In this document: positions 45,789 through 54,131 of the stretch, piece after piece | How positions within the stretch are numbered: the stretch's first letter is position 1 | Layout: the number at the start of each line of letters is the position of its first letter | From: Pricia antarctica | GTDB lineage: Bacteria > Bacteroidota > Bacteroidia > Flavobacteriales > Flavobacteriaceae | DNA: 64,000 nucleotides | NCBI RefSeq assembly: GCF_900101815.1 | Contig: NZ_FNAO01000001.1 | Span: 496,001-560,000 of the forward strand | Direction: 5' to 3' | Program-made: the position numbers and the translations under genes | Notes under the pieces: generated by a model | Told to the model about the DNA's origin: nothing | Database searches by the model: none | What the model saw: the letters and a program-made list of their open reading frames with translations, nothing else

Positions 45789-45818
45789 TTTGTTGCACCC
45801 GGCTAACCTTTAATTTTG
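45789..45818 (+). promoter_or_regulatory. Putative promoter of the aminotransferase gene
   Basis: TTTG (45789-45792), an 18-bp spacer and TAATTTTG (45811-45818) match the Bacteroidota promoter. The chosen start is 122 bp downstream. Confidence 0.5.
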
Positions 45819-45939
45819 TAGTTTTAGAAATCTAGTAAGCGCCATTCGCTTTGTGCTCTAAGCAAAAGTATGGATGGCTATCGGCTCAAAGCAATCATCT
45901 AATTGTCCCATACATCAAATCCCTAAAAAAACCTTTTCT

Positions 45940-47100
45940 ATGTCCCTATCCCTAAAAAATAGTCCTTCAAAGCTTCCGAACGTCAAAACCACTATTTTCA
46001 CGACCGTCGGCAATTTGGCCCGGAAACACCATGCCATTGATCTGTCACAAGGCTTTCCGAATTTTGATGCGGATAAAACACTGATGGATTTGGTTGCCAA
46101 CGCCATGTATGAAGGCCATAACCAGTACGCCCCCATGCAAGGCTATTACGGACTTCGGGAAATTATTGCGCAAAAAATCGAAAAAATCCACAGAAAAAAG
46201 TATCATCCGGAAAAGGAAATCACTGTAACGGTCGGGGCAACTCAGGCCATATATACCGCCATCACGGCTTTCGTGCATCCGGGCGATGAGGTCATCGTAT
46301 TAAAACCTGCCTATGATTGTTATGAACCGGCCATAAAAATCAATGGCGGAATTCCCGTTCCATTACAGTTGAATGCCAACGGATATCAAGTGGATTGGGA
46401 GGCCTTTAAAGCTAAGATTACTAGCAAGACACGAATGGTCGTCATCAACACGCCCCACAACCCCAGCGGACGAATTTTTTCAAAAGACGATATGCTGCAA
46501 TTACAAGAGATTCTCAGGCCTACGAATATCATCCTGATCAGCGACGAGGTATACGAACATATCGTTTTCGATGGGAAGGAACACCAAAGTGCATCCCGCT
46601 TCGACGACCTCTCCTCCCGAAGTTTTGTCTGCGCCTCATTCGGAAAAACCTTTCATGTGACCGGATGGAAGGTAGGTTATTGTGCAGCACCTGCAGCGCT
46701 GATGCACGAATTCCGCCAAGTACATCAGTTCGCCGTGTTCTGTGTCGACCATCCCGTACAGCGAGCTTTGGCCGAATATCTTAAGGATGAAGAACGTTAT
46801 TTAGGTCTGAACGCTTTCTACCAGCAAAAACGGGATTTTTTTTTAGAAGGATTGAGAGATTCCAAATTTAGGTTCACCCCGTCTCAAGGCACCTATTTTC
46901 AATTGTTGGACTATACGCCGATTACCCAAGAAGCGGATGAAGATCTCGCCGAACGCTTGATTCTTAACCATAAGTTGGCGAGTATCCCCATATCTTCCTT
47001 CAACGTTGATAATCGCGATGATAAGGTGTTGCGCTTCTGTTTCGCAAAAAAACGGGAGACGTTAGAGCAGGCGACAGCAATTTTGAGGGCTATTTCGTGA
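45940..47100 (+). CDS. PLP-dependent aminotransferase (methionine/kynurenine type)
   Basis: A 386-residue class I/II aminotransferase. The start ATG at 45940 (MSLSLKNSPSKLPNVKTTIF) removes an unlikely 22-residue leader. The YbdL/methionine-aminotransferase look comes from IDLSQGFPNFDADKTLMDLV, NQYAPMQGYYGLREIIA, NTPHNPSGRIF, the PLP lysine in SFGKTFHVTGWKVGY, and RFCFAKKRETLEQA. It likely transfers the amino group of methionine or aromatic amino acids to a keto acid. Specificity is not certain. Confidence 0.92.
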   Translation: MSLSLKNSPSKLPNVKTTIFTTVGNLARKHHAIDLSQGFPNFDADKTLMDLVANAMYEGHNQYAPMQGYYGLREIIAQKIEKIHRKKYHPEKEITVTVGATQAIYTAITAFVHPGDEVIVLKPAYDCYEPAIKINGGIPVPLQLNANGYQVDWEAFKAKITSKTRMVVINTPHNPSGRIFSKDDMLQLQEILRPTNIILISDEVYEHIVFDGKEHQSASRFDDLSSRSFVCASFGKTFHVTGWKVGYCAAPAALMHEFRQVHQFAVFCVDHPVQRALAEYLKDEERYLGLNAFYQQKRDFFLEGLRDSKFRFTPSQGTYFQLLDYTPITQEADEDLAERLILNHKLASIPISSFNVDNRDDKVLRFCFAKKRETLEQATAILRAIS

Positions 47101-47312
47101 ACCTTCTATAAGAGACCGGCCATCATAAGCTGATTGGGTGCAAACTCTCATAAAAATTTACCAATGGTCTAGAATCTTTGTGGAAAATTGTATTGGTCTC
47201 CAAAAAATATGAAGTTATTCAATGTCTACTAGTAGTTTTTGCAGAACCGTAAGTGCATTCTCTAAAAACGGTAATAAAAATATTTAGTATCTTGGGGGAA
47301 AACAACCATCTT

Positions 47313-47756
47313 ATGTTTTGTTTGGTCTACAGATCGATTCAAAATCCTGCAATAGGACAGACTGAAATACTAAGTTTATTAGAACAGGCAAAAAAATTCA
47401 ATCGTGCAAATGACATTACTGGGTGTCTATTGTCTTACAATAACGAATTCGTTCAGTATATCGAAGGTAGCAAACGGGATATCGAAACGCTATTCGAGAA
47501 CATCAAACAGGATTGGAGACATAGCGAGGTCGATGTACTTATAAGCGGACATATCAATCATAGGGAATTCGAAACCTGGACCATGGCCTATGAAAATTTT
47601 AAGGGGCCAAATTCTCGTTTGGAATATCTCAAACTTCTGGTAAGTTCCTATTTTGAAAACAGCGATGCCTATACCTATTTAAACCCTGCCACAAAGAAAT
47701 TTTGGGTCGTGGTCAAAACTTTATTGGCCACACAAGCAGTGGAGAAATTCAAATGA
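47313..47756 (+). CDS. BLUF-domain blue-light sensor
   Basis: A 147-residue protein made of one BLUF domain and a short helical C-terminal cap. Start ATG 47313 (MFCLVYRS) places the flavin tyrosine at residue 6. Key residues keep the spacing known from AppA: Y6, N30, Q48, W89 and M91 correspond to Y21, N45, Q63, W104 and M106. The core motifs are DITGCLLSYNNEFVQYIEG and WTMAYENF. BLUF proteins bind FAD and change hydrogen bonding on blue light. There is no output domain, so a partner protein must read the signal. A terminator follows. Confidence 0.95.
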   Translation: MFCLVYRSIQNPAIGQTEILSLLEQAKKFNRANDITGCLLSYNNEFVQYIEGSKRDIETLFENIKQDWRHSEVDVLISGHINHREFETWTMAYENFKGPNSRLEYLKLLVSSYFENSDAYTYLNPATKKFWVVVKTLLATQAVEKFK

Positions 47757-47795
47757 AGGATTTCGAAAAGCCTGAGGCAATTAGCGTATAGGGCA

Positions 47796-47833
47796 CAAAA
47801 AAAGCGGCCTTTGGGGAAAGCCGCATTTTTTTG
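47796..47833. terminator. Bidirectional terminator between BLUF gene and small ORF
   Basis: GCGGC(C)TTT and AAAGCCGC arms (47804-47824) with one bulge, flanked by seven A on the left and seven T on the right, so it can end transcripts from both strands. Confidence 0.85.
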
Positions 47834-47853
47834 GGGAATCAATAGTAAGTAGG

Positions 47854-47955
47854 TTAAAGCATAAATAACTTTTTGGTCAACATGACGATTCCACTGATGA
47901 AATCGTTCTTGTACACTTGAATCTCTTCTTGTGGATGGTTCATTTGGACTTCCAT
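47854..47955 (-). CDS. Putative 33-residue small protein
   Basis: A short minus-strand ORF starting MEVQMNHPQEEIQVYKND and ending in a hydrophobic stretch (FISGIVML) and TKKLFML. It is missed by length-limited gene callers. Support comes from its surroundings: a terminator lies 20 bp past the stop, and upstream on the same strand are a near-consensus minus-7 element (TACATTTA, 48015-48022) and two 9-bp direct repeats 21 bp apart (48051-48080). No homologue is known to me. It may be a small regulated peptide, or the leader of a small RNA. Confidence 0.45.
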   Translation of the reverse strand: MEVQMNHPQEEIQVYKNDFISGIVMLTKKLFML

Positions 47956-48050
47956 AGCTTTATAGGTTTAGTTCAAGGTCCGATTTGGGGTTGGACTTTC
48001 AATTAATTACACTGTAAATGTACGATCGAACCGGGATAAAATAAAACTAT

Positions 48051-48080
48051 TGTTGTGAAGGGCTACTAAACTGTTGTGAA
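48051..48080 (-). promoter_or_regulatory. Direct repeat (TGTTGTGAA twice, 21-bp period) upstream of the small ORF
   Basis: TGTTGTGAA occurs at 48051-48059 and 48072-48080 on the plus strand. The 21-bp phase is two helical turns, as for LytTR-type dimer sites, and the pair sits just upstream of the putative minus-7 element at 48015-48022. The regulator type is a guess. Confidence 0.45.
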
Positions 48081-48096
48081 AAATAGGAAGTGCTGA

Positions 48097-48120
48097 TTTC
48101 ATCGATGAAAAACCGCCATT
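48097..48120. promoter_or_regulatory. CGATGAA palindromic element near the scoB stop
   Basis: TTTCATCGATGAAA is a 14-bp perfect palindrome, followed by AACCGCCATTTTC. The CGATGAA-CCGC-ATTTT order resembles the direct-repeat unit upstream of brnQ (9284-9318). Confidence 0.35.
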
Positions 48121-48121
48121 T

Positions 48122-48775
48122 TCAAACCTCCATCTCGGGAACTTTGCCTTCGAAAACCAACTTGCCCTCCGTGACTTTTTGAATCTCTTCTACCGAAACA
48201 CCGGGGGCTCTTTCTTTGAGCAGAAAACCTCGCTCCGTAACTTCAATAACTGCGAGATTCGTGACTATTTTCGTAACGCAGCCAACACCTGTAAGGGGTA
48301 GGGCACATCTCTTCAGGAGTTTCGATTCGCCCGCACGATTAGTATGCATCATGGCTACGATAATAGTTGACGCGGATGCCACAAGATCCATGGCACCGCC
48401 CATTCCTTTGACCATTTTTCCGGGGATTTTCCAGTTGGCGATATCGCCATTTTCGGATACTTCCATGGCGCCTAGGATAGTCAGGTCGACATGGCGCCCC
48501 CGTATCATGGCAAAACTGGTAGCGGAATCAAAGAACGATGCCCCCGGCAGTGCAGTAATGGTCTGTTTCCCAGCATTTATGAGGTCGGCATCTTCCTCGC
48601 CTTCGAAAGGAAAAGGTCCCATGCCCAATATCCCGTTTTCGCTTTGGAATTCCACATCGATATCGTCGCGGACGAAATTGGCGACCAAAGTAGGTATGCC
48701 GATGCCGAGATTAACGTAGTAGCCGTCTTTTACTTCTTTTGCGATTCTTTTTGCAATTCCGTTCTTATCCAACAT
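48122..48775 (-). CDS. scoB: 3-oxoacid CoA-transferase subunit B
   Basis: A 217-residue beta subunit of succinyl-CoA:3-ketoacid (acetoacetate) CoA-transferase. The catalytic glutamate lies in [27 protein letters not shown] and SFAMIRGGH-like [21 protein letters not shown] are also family-typical. With ScoA it moves CoA between succinate and acetoacetate in ketone-body or branched-chain amino acid breakdown. It follows scoA by 78 bp, a longer gap than usual. Confidence 0.96.
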   Translation of the reverse strand: MLDKNGIAKRIAKEVKDGYYVNLGIGIPTLVANFVRDDIDVEFQSENGILGMGPFPFEGEEDADLINAGKQTITALPGASFFDSATSFAMIRGRHVDLTILGAMEVSENGDIANWKIPGKMVKGMGGAMDLVASASTIIVAMMHTNRAGESKLLKRCALPLTGVGCVTKIVTNLAVIEVTERGFLLKERAPGVSVEEIQKVTEGKLVFEGKVPEMEV

Positions 48776-48853
48776 CCCTTTCGATTTAATTCTAACGTTC
48801 TTTTATGCTTTGCCCTGTATTGCGGCCGCTGCCAGTTCGGCTTGGCCGTTACA

Positions 48854-49555
48854 CTATTTTCTTTCACGAACCGTTCTCTGCTCGATCCGTTTCTCATAAT
48901 CCCTCCCCTGAAAAATACGCTGCACGAAAATTCCCGGAATATGAATTTGATTCGGATCCAGTTCCCCGGCAGGCACCAACTCTTCGACCTCCGCTACCGT
49001 GATATTTGCGGACCCACACATACAGGGATTAAAATTCCGTGCCGTCCCTTTAAAAATAAGATTTCCGGCCTCGTCGCCTTTCCAAGCCTTTACGAACGAG
49101 AAATCGGCCTTGAAAGCTTCTTCCAAAACATACATCTTGCCGTTAAATTCACGAGTCTCTTTGCCCTCGGCAACCTCGGTGCCATAACCGGCAGGGGTGT
49201 AGAACGCAGGGAATCCGCCTTGGGCGGCCTGACATTTCTGGGCCAATGTGCCTTGGGGAGTCAGCTCGACTTCCATTTCACCGCTGAGCATCTGCCGCTC
49301 GAATTCCTTGTTTTCGCCCACGTAGGATGCAATCATTTTCTTTATCTGATGTTTTTGTAGCAGCTGGCCCAACCCGAAATCATCGACCCCGGCGTTGTTC
49401 GAGATACAGGTAATATCCTTAATATTCAAACGCACCAGTTCGGCAATGGCATTCTCGGGAATACCGCACAGGCCAAAACCACCGAGCATAAAGGTCATTC
49501 CGTCCTTCACTCCTTCCAGAGCCTTTTGAACGCTGTCTACTGTCTTTTTGATCAT
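48854..49555 (-). CDS. scoA: 3-oxoacid CoA-transferase subunit A
   Basis: A 233-residue alpha subunit. Seen are [16 protein letters not shown] near the N-terminus, [44 protein letters not shown] and a C-terminal [21 protein letters not shown]. It pairs with the beta subunit encoded next. A TAAATTTA element about 35-45 bp upstream on the minus strand is one base off the usual promoter. Confidence 0.96.
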   Translation of the reverse strand: MIKKTVDSVQKALEGVKDGMTFMLGGFGLCGIPENAIAELVRLNIKDITCISNNAGVDDFGLGQLLQKHQIKKMIASYVGENKEFERQMLSGEMEVELTPQGTLAQKCQAAQGGFPAFYTPAGYGTEVAEGKETREFNGKMYVLEEAFKADFSFVKAWKGDEAGNLIFKGTARNFNPCMCGSANITVAEVEELVPAGELDPNQIHIPGIFVQRIFQGRDYEKRIEQRTVRERK

Positions 49556-49612
49556 AATCGTTTAAATTGATGGGTTCCGAGTTATACTATCATCTAAATT
49601 TACGCATTTTAA

Positions 49613-49653
49613 ATAAAAAAAGCCTTTTGCTTATTTGATAAAGCAAAGGGCTT
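49613..49653 (-). terminator. Intrinsic terminator of the PBP1A gene
   Basis: AAGCCTTTTGCTT and AAGCAAAGGGCTT arms with a short loop; on the minus strand the hairpin is followed by a seven-T run. It lies about 50 bp past the PBP1A stop and upstream of scoA. Confidence 0.8.
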
Positions 49654-49701
49654 ATAGTAACCATCGTTTAAACGGACCTATGATGAGTTCATTGGGGCCG
49701 A

Positions 49702-52044
49702 TCAGAAATCCAAATCGTCGAGATCCTCTTCTACATCGGTATCCTTGGGTTCTTCATCGACCTGTTTGTCACAATCGAGATTGATGGTCATATCTTCCGG
49801 CTTCGTAAATTCTTTATCGGAAATACCCAAATCCTTATTTTTATAGTTTGCCTTCATATATAGGCCCCAAATAGGCAAGGCCATTGCCGCACCCTGTCCG
49901 TATAGCGTCCTATCAAAATGGATCGGCTTGTCTTCCCCGCCTACCCATACACCTGTAACTAAATTCGGCACTATGCCCATAAACCAGCCGTCACTTTGGT
50001 TTTGGGTGGTACCGGTTTTTCCGGCGATTGGGTTGGTGAATTCGTAGGGATATCCGGTTACAATCTCTTTATATACGGTTACGTCCTTTTGGGATGAATG
50101 CCTTAGTCGGGCACCCGAACCGCTTTCGGTTACGCCCTCCATTAAATTCAACATGGTATAGGCCACCTCTTTGCTCAATACATCGTTGGTTTCCGGCACG
50201 TACTCGTAAAGCACCGTACCGTTCTTGTCTTCGATACGGGTCACCATGACCGGCTTCACATAAACTCCTTGGTTGGCGAAGGCACCATAGGCGCCCACCA
50301 TCTCATAGACGTTAAAAGTGGGCGTACCCAGGGCTATGGAGGGTACTTCGGGAATCGGTCGGGTCAAACCCAAGTTTCTAACCATTGAAACCACCGATCC
50401 CGGACCTACCCTATCAATCAGTTGCGCAGTTACGGTATTGACCGAGTTGGCCAAAGCATCTTTTAGGGTATATTCTCTCCCTGAATAGCGTCCATCAGAA
50501 TTCTTGGGGCACCATGGTTCGGGATTACCATGTTTGCCGGCCTCAATACAGTACTGGGTATCCGGAAATTTATCGCAGGGCGACAAACGTAGCTGGTCAA
50601 TCGCAGCGGCATATACGAAAGGTTTGAACGTAGAGCCTACCTGCATCGATCCTTGTATCACGTTGTCATATTGAAAGTGACGGTAATCGATACCACCCAC
50701 CCAAGCTTTTACATGGCCGGTCTGGGGTTCCATGGACATCATGGCAGCCCGTAAAAAAGTTTTATAATAGCGAATGGAATCCATCGGGGTCATGATGGTG
50801 TCTTTTTCCTTGGCGTCGCTGGTCCAATCAAAGACCCTCATTTCCGTTTTTTCGGTGAAAGATTCGCGGATTTCCTTTTCCGATTTTCCTGCGGCCTTCA
50901 TTACACGCCACCGGGGGGAAGTTTTCATGGCCCTTTCCATGATGCGATCTATTTCAGGTTTTTCCATATCCAAAAAGGGGGCGGTCGGGTTCCGGTCGGG
51001 CGTATTCTGATGGAAAAATTCCGCTTGTAGATTCGTCATGTGTTTTTGAACGGCCGCTTCCGCATTGGCTTGCATACGGGAATCTATGGTCGTGTAGATT
51101 TTCAATCCATCTAGAAAAAGATTCCAGCGATTCCGTTGGCCCTCCAAGGCCGGTTTAGGGTTTTTAGCAATCCATCGGTTCATAAAGCCCTGCAAGTACA
51201 TCCTGAAATAGGTGGCCAGACCTTCTTTATGTGATTCCGGATTAAAGCGGATGGCCATTTTTAAGGCCTGCAAAGAATCTTTTTCCTGCTCGGTGATATA
51301 ATCGTACTTTGCCATTTGCGCCAACACCGTGTTTCTACGATTGACGACCAGTTCTTTTCTTCGGATGGGATTGTAATAGGATGAGTTTTTGAGCATCCCA
51401 ATCAAGACCGCCGATTCTTCGGTCTTCAGCTCTTGAGGTTCCTTTCCAAAATAAATTTTCGCCGCCGAACGGATGCCGTCCGCATTGTAGAGAAAATCGT
51501 ATTGGTTGAGGTACATGGCTATGATTTCCTCTTTAGTGTACTGTCTCTCCAAACGTGTGGCAAGTACCCATTCCATTGCCTTTTGCTGTAGGGTCTCGAA
51601 TTTATTCTTCGAACGCACTCCTACAAAAAGTTGACGTGCCAATTGCTGTGTTATCGTACTTGCACCGCCCTTGGTGCCCAAATAGGCTACCGCCCGCAAA
51701 ACGCCGAAAGCATCGATGCCCGAATGCTCGTAAAATCGGGCATCCTCGGTAGCGATCAGGGCATTGACCAAATTGTCGGGAAGACTATCGAAAGGGATGG
51801 GCGTACGGTTATCGTCGAGATAGAATTTTCCCAAGGTCTTTCCATCCGAGGAAATAATTTCGGTCGCCAGATTGGTCTGCGGATTCTCAAGGTATTCGTA
51901 TTGTGGCATCGCCCCGAATACTCCCCAAGAAGCTAATAAAAATAGCAGTACTACCGATAGGATACCCGCGGAAAACAGTATCCAGAACCACTTAATAAAT
52001 ATAAAAAAACCTGTGATCTTTTTCTTTTTAGCAGCCTTTGCCAT
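49702..52044 (-). CDS. Bifunctional penicillin-binding protein 1A (GT51 and transpeptidase)
   Basis: A 780-residue class A PBP that polymerises and cross-links peptidoglycan. One membrane anchor lies near 12-35. The glycosyltransferase domain (about 55-235) has the catalytic EDARFYEHSGID and GASTITQQLARQLF. The transpeptidase domain (about 430-730) has the nucleophile serine in STFKPF, an SVNT motif and KTGTT. An acidic tail ends the protein. It is the third gene of ricT-gldH-PBP1A, separated from gldH by a spacer of tandem ATTACTG repeats. Confidence 0.96.
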   Translation of the reverse strand: MAKAAKKKKITGFFIFIKWFWILFSAGILSVVLLFLLASWGVFGAMPQYEYLENPQTNLATEIISSDGKTLGKFYLDDNRTPIPFDSLPDNLVNALIATEDARFYEHSGIDAFGVLRAVAYLGTKGGASTITQQLARQLFVGVRSKNKFETLQQKAMEWVLATRLERQYTKEEIIAMYLNQYDFLYNADGIRSAAKIYFGKEPQELKTEESAVLIGMLKNSSYYNPIRRKELVVNRRNTVLAQMAKYDYITEQEKDSLQALKMAIRFNPESHKEGLATYFRMYLQGFMNRWIAKNPKPALEGQRNRWNLFLDGLKIYTTIDSRMQANAEAAVQKHMTNLQAEFFHQNTPDRNPTAPFLDMEKPEIDRIMERAMKTSPRWRVMKAAGKSEKEIRESFTEKTEMRVFDWTSDAKEKDTIMTPMDSIRYYKTFLRAAMMSMEPQTGHVKAWVGGIDYRHFQYDNVIQGSMQVGSTFKPFVYAAAIDQLRLSPCDKFPDTQYCIEAGKHGNPEPWCPKNSDGRYSGREYTLKDALANSVNTVTAQLIDRVGPGSVVSMVRNLGLTRPIPEVPSIALGTPTFNVYEMVGAYGAFANQGVYVKPVMVTRIEDKNGTVLYEYVPETNDVLSKEVAYTMLNLMEGVTESGSGARLRHSSQKDVTVYKEIVTGYPYEFTNPIAGKTGTTQNQSDGWFMGIVPNLVTGVWVGGEDKPIHFDRTLYGQGAAMALPIWGLYMKANYKNKDLGISDKEFTKPEDMTINLDCDKQVDEEPKDTDVEEDLDDLDF

Positions 52045-52052
52045 ACGGAAGA

Positions 52053-52087
52053 ATTACTGATTACTGATTACTGATTACTGATTACTA
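52053..52087. repeat. ATTACTG tandem heptamer repeat
   Basis: Four perfect copies of ATTACTG (52053-52080) plus a fifth copy ending ATTACTA (52081-52087), in the spacer between gldH and the PBP1A gene. The number of copies may vary between strains. Confidence 0.9.
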
Positions 52088-52120
52088 AAAATGTAAACTC
52101 CAATGTAAAAGTAGCACCAC

Positions 52121-52606
52121 CTACTCCGAACTTTTATCGATCTCAAAGCCGACATCCGTTATACCTTCTAAATTGGCGACACCATTTACGCTACCGTTCT
52201 TGCGCATAGCTTGCGATATCCGTATTGTATATACGCCCGAAGTGGGGAAAACGATGTTCTCTTTGTACCAAAGCTTATTCTCCTTGATACTTCCAAAGCC
52301 CTTTCCCAACCATGTGCCATCGGGCAATGCCATTTCATACTGAAGGGTATCTTTAACGGTCTCCCCGGTGGGGAATTCCAATTCTGCGATTAGAAATAGA
52401 TTACTATAGGGAAAAGTGGCATCATTACGTATGTTAATGAACATATTATGCCTTTGAACCGTATCTATTTCGGAAAAGTTAAATTCGATCGTATTGTCTT
52501 TGTTCCATGCGCCACCATTAGTGGCACGAAATTCGGATTTTACCAGTTCCGTATTACAGGAAAACAATACTGCAGAAATAGTCAAAATTAATAGGGCGCT
52601 ACGCAT
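52121..52606 (-). CDS. gldH: Gliding motility lipoprotein GldH
   Basis: A 161-residue lipoprotein (signal ALLILTISAVLFSC) required for gliding and chitin use in Flavobacterium; loss of GldH also affects type IX secretion functions. GldH features are the FNFSEIDTVQRHNMFINIRN strand, YSNLFLIAELEFPTGE and WYKENIVFPTSGVYTIRISQAMR. It overlaps ricT by 8 bp, the conserved ricT-gldH order in flavobacteria. Confidence 0.94.
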   Translation of the reverse strand: MRSALLILTISAVLFSCNTELVKSEFRATNGGAWNKDNTIEFNFSEIDTVQRHNMFINIRNDATFPYSNLFLIAELEFPTGETVKDTLQYEMALPDGTWLGKGFGSIKENKLWYKENIVFPTSGVYTIRISQAMRKNGSVNGVANLEGITDVGFEIDKSSE

Positions 52607-53828
52607 TTTTGGGCCGTCTTCTTTTGTTGTTGTTCGATTTACCTTTGGTATTTTTTTCCTTATTGGTGCTCCGTCCTTGATTTCCCGATTGATTTTTGCC
52701 TTTGTTTCTTTTTCGGTTCCGGTTTTTAGATTTTTTGGGGCGGTCGAAACGGGTTAGGCTATCTTGGCCGACCACATTCTCGAACACCTTTTCTTCTTTA
52801 ACGGAATTATCGACGGTATATTCCTCTAGACTTGCAACTTTTTCCTTCTTTTTGTTCTTTTCCAAAATTTCCCTTACTTGCTCTTTGGTCAGTTCGTGCC
52901 AATTTGAGGCATCCTCTTTGTATGAGAACCATAGTATCCCCTTAAAAATGTCCGTTTTTTGGCAGAATGCGAGTCCTTTTTCGGTGTAGAGTCTGGTGTC
53001 CGTGGATGGAAAATCCTTTAAAGCCTCCAAATACGTATCCAGTTCGTAATTCAGGCAGCATTTAAGCTTTCCGCATTGCCCTGCCAATTTCTGGGGATTT
53101 AATGACAATTGCTGGTACCGCGCCGCCGAAGTGGATACCGACCTAAAATCGGTCAACCAAGTGGAGCAGCACAGTTCCCGTCCACAAGATCCGATACCCC
53201 CCAAACGCTGGGCCTCTTGCCTATAGCCGATCTGCCGCATCTCGATACGGATGCCAAAAGCCTTGGCCATATCTTTGATCAGCTGCCTAAAATCTACGCG
53301 CTCTTCAGCCGTATAGTAAAAAGTGGCTTTCGAACCGTCGCCTTGAAACTCCACGTCGGAAATTTTCATCTGTAAGTCGAGGATGATAGCGATTTCCCGG
53401 GCCCGTTTTTTGATCTCTTCTTCGCGATCACGGCATTTTTGCCACTTGTCGATATCGCCCTGTGACGCTTTACGGTACACTTTGGGCACCTCATCGCTCT
53501 TAAAATCGACTTTTTTGCGCTTCATCTGCACCTTGACCAGTTCGCCCACTAGGGTGACCATTCCCACATCATGACCGGATTGCGCCTCGGTGGCCACAAT
53601 ATCACCAATGGAAAGGGAAAGGTTTTCGGTATTTCTGAAAAATTCTTTTCTACTATTCTTAAAACGGACTTCAACACAGTCGAACGGCTTGGTACCGTTG
53701 GGGAGCGACATGTTCGAAAGCCAATCAAAAACCGTTAATTTATTACAACCATCGGTACCACAAGTTCCGTTGTTCTTGCAGCCCTTGGGTTGTCCGTCCT
53801 TACCGGTCGAACAACTGCTACAGCTCAT
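52599..53828 (-). CDS. ricT: RicT/PSP1-domain protein (YaaT-like)
   Basis: A 409-residue protein of the PSP1/RicT family. In Bacillus, RicT joins RicA and RicF in an iron-sulfur complex affecting RNA maturation. The N-terminus is cysteine-rich (SCSSCSTGKDGQ, GTCGTDGCNKL), the core has GIGSCGRELCCSTWL and LAGQCGKLKCCLNYELD, and the last 60 residues are Lys/Arg/Asn-rich and probably disordered, possibly RNA-binding. No ricA or ricF is nearby. It is first in the run ricT-gldH-PBP1A. Confidence 0.92.
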   Translation of the reverse strand: MSCSSCSTGKDGQPKGCKNNGTCGTDGCNKLTVFDWLSNMSLPNGTKPFDCVEVRFKNSRKEFFRNTENLSLSIGDIVATEAQSGHDVGMVTLVGELVKVQMKRKKVDFKSDEVPKVYRKASQGDIDKWQKCRDREEEIKKRAREIAIILDLQMKISDVEFQGDGSKATFYYTAEERVDFRQLIKDMAKAFGIRIEMRQIGYRQEAQRLGGIGSCGRELCCSTWLTDFRSVSTSAARYQQLSLNPQKLAGQCGKLKCCLNYELDTYLEALKDFPSTDTRLYTEKGLAFCQKTDIFKGILWFSYKEDASNWHELTKEQVREILEKNKKKEKVASLEEYTVDNSVKEEKVFENVVGQDSLTRFDRPKKSKNRNRKRNKGKNQSGNQGRSTNKEKNTKGKSNNNKRRRPKNA

Positions 53829-53980
53829 ATGTTATATCTTGGTCGTGAAAATACCGTTCGGTCTTTCACGATTAGGTTCGTAAATTACTCTAATGTAAAG
53901 GTAATGAATTTTTGATGGGATTTGTAAAAGGTTAGGCCCATGTCTTGTCCTGGATGCAATATGTCGTAATACCTTGAGCC

Positions 53981-54097
53981 ATGGGACTACAACTAGATCA
54001 GCTTGAATCTGCCAAGAACGGGACTTTAAATCTTGAAAAAACCAACGAATTCGAGACGATGTACACTCCGTTTCTAAGGGGAAGCTTCGAATGGTAA
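53981..54097 (+). CDS. Doubtful 38-residue ORF with a terminator behind it
   Basis: A plus-strand ORF beginning MGLQLDQLESAKNGTLNLEK and ending SFEW before TAA. It lies in the 300-bp gap between ricT and trhO. A perfect 8-bp hairpin with a plus-strand T-run starts within the stop codon (54096-54131), as for the end of a transcript. No promoter match is exact and I know no homologue. It could be a small gene or a relic. Confidence 0.3.
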   Translation: MGLQLDQLESAKNGTLNLEKTNEFETMYTPFLRGSFEW

Positions 54098-54131
54098 CAC
54101 CGGTGAACGAACGGGAATTCCGGTGTTTTTA
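54096..54131 (+). terminator. Hairpin with plus-strand T-run before trhO
   Basis: AACACCGG (54096-54103) pairs with CCGGTGTT (54120-54127), followed on the plus strand by TTTTT-A-CCTTTT. On the minus strand it also follows the trhO stop but without a T-run. Confidence 0.6.

Noticed and set aside
48491-49360. Long plus-strand ORF of 289 codons antisense to scoB and scoA
   Set aside because: Both CoA-transferase subunits are unmistakable on the other strand, and the antisense product matches no family.
52053-52087. ATTACTG repeats considered as a CRISPR-like array
   Set aside because: Units are 7 bp with no spacers and there are no cas genes; it is a simple tandem repeat.
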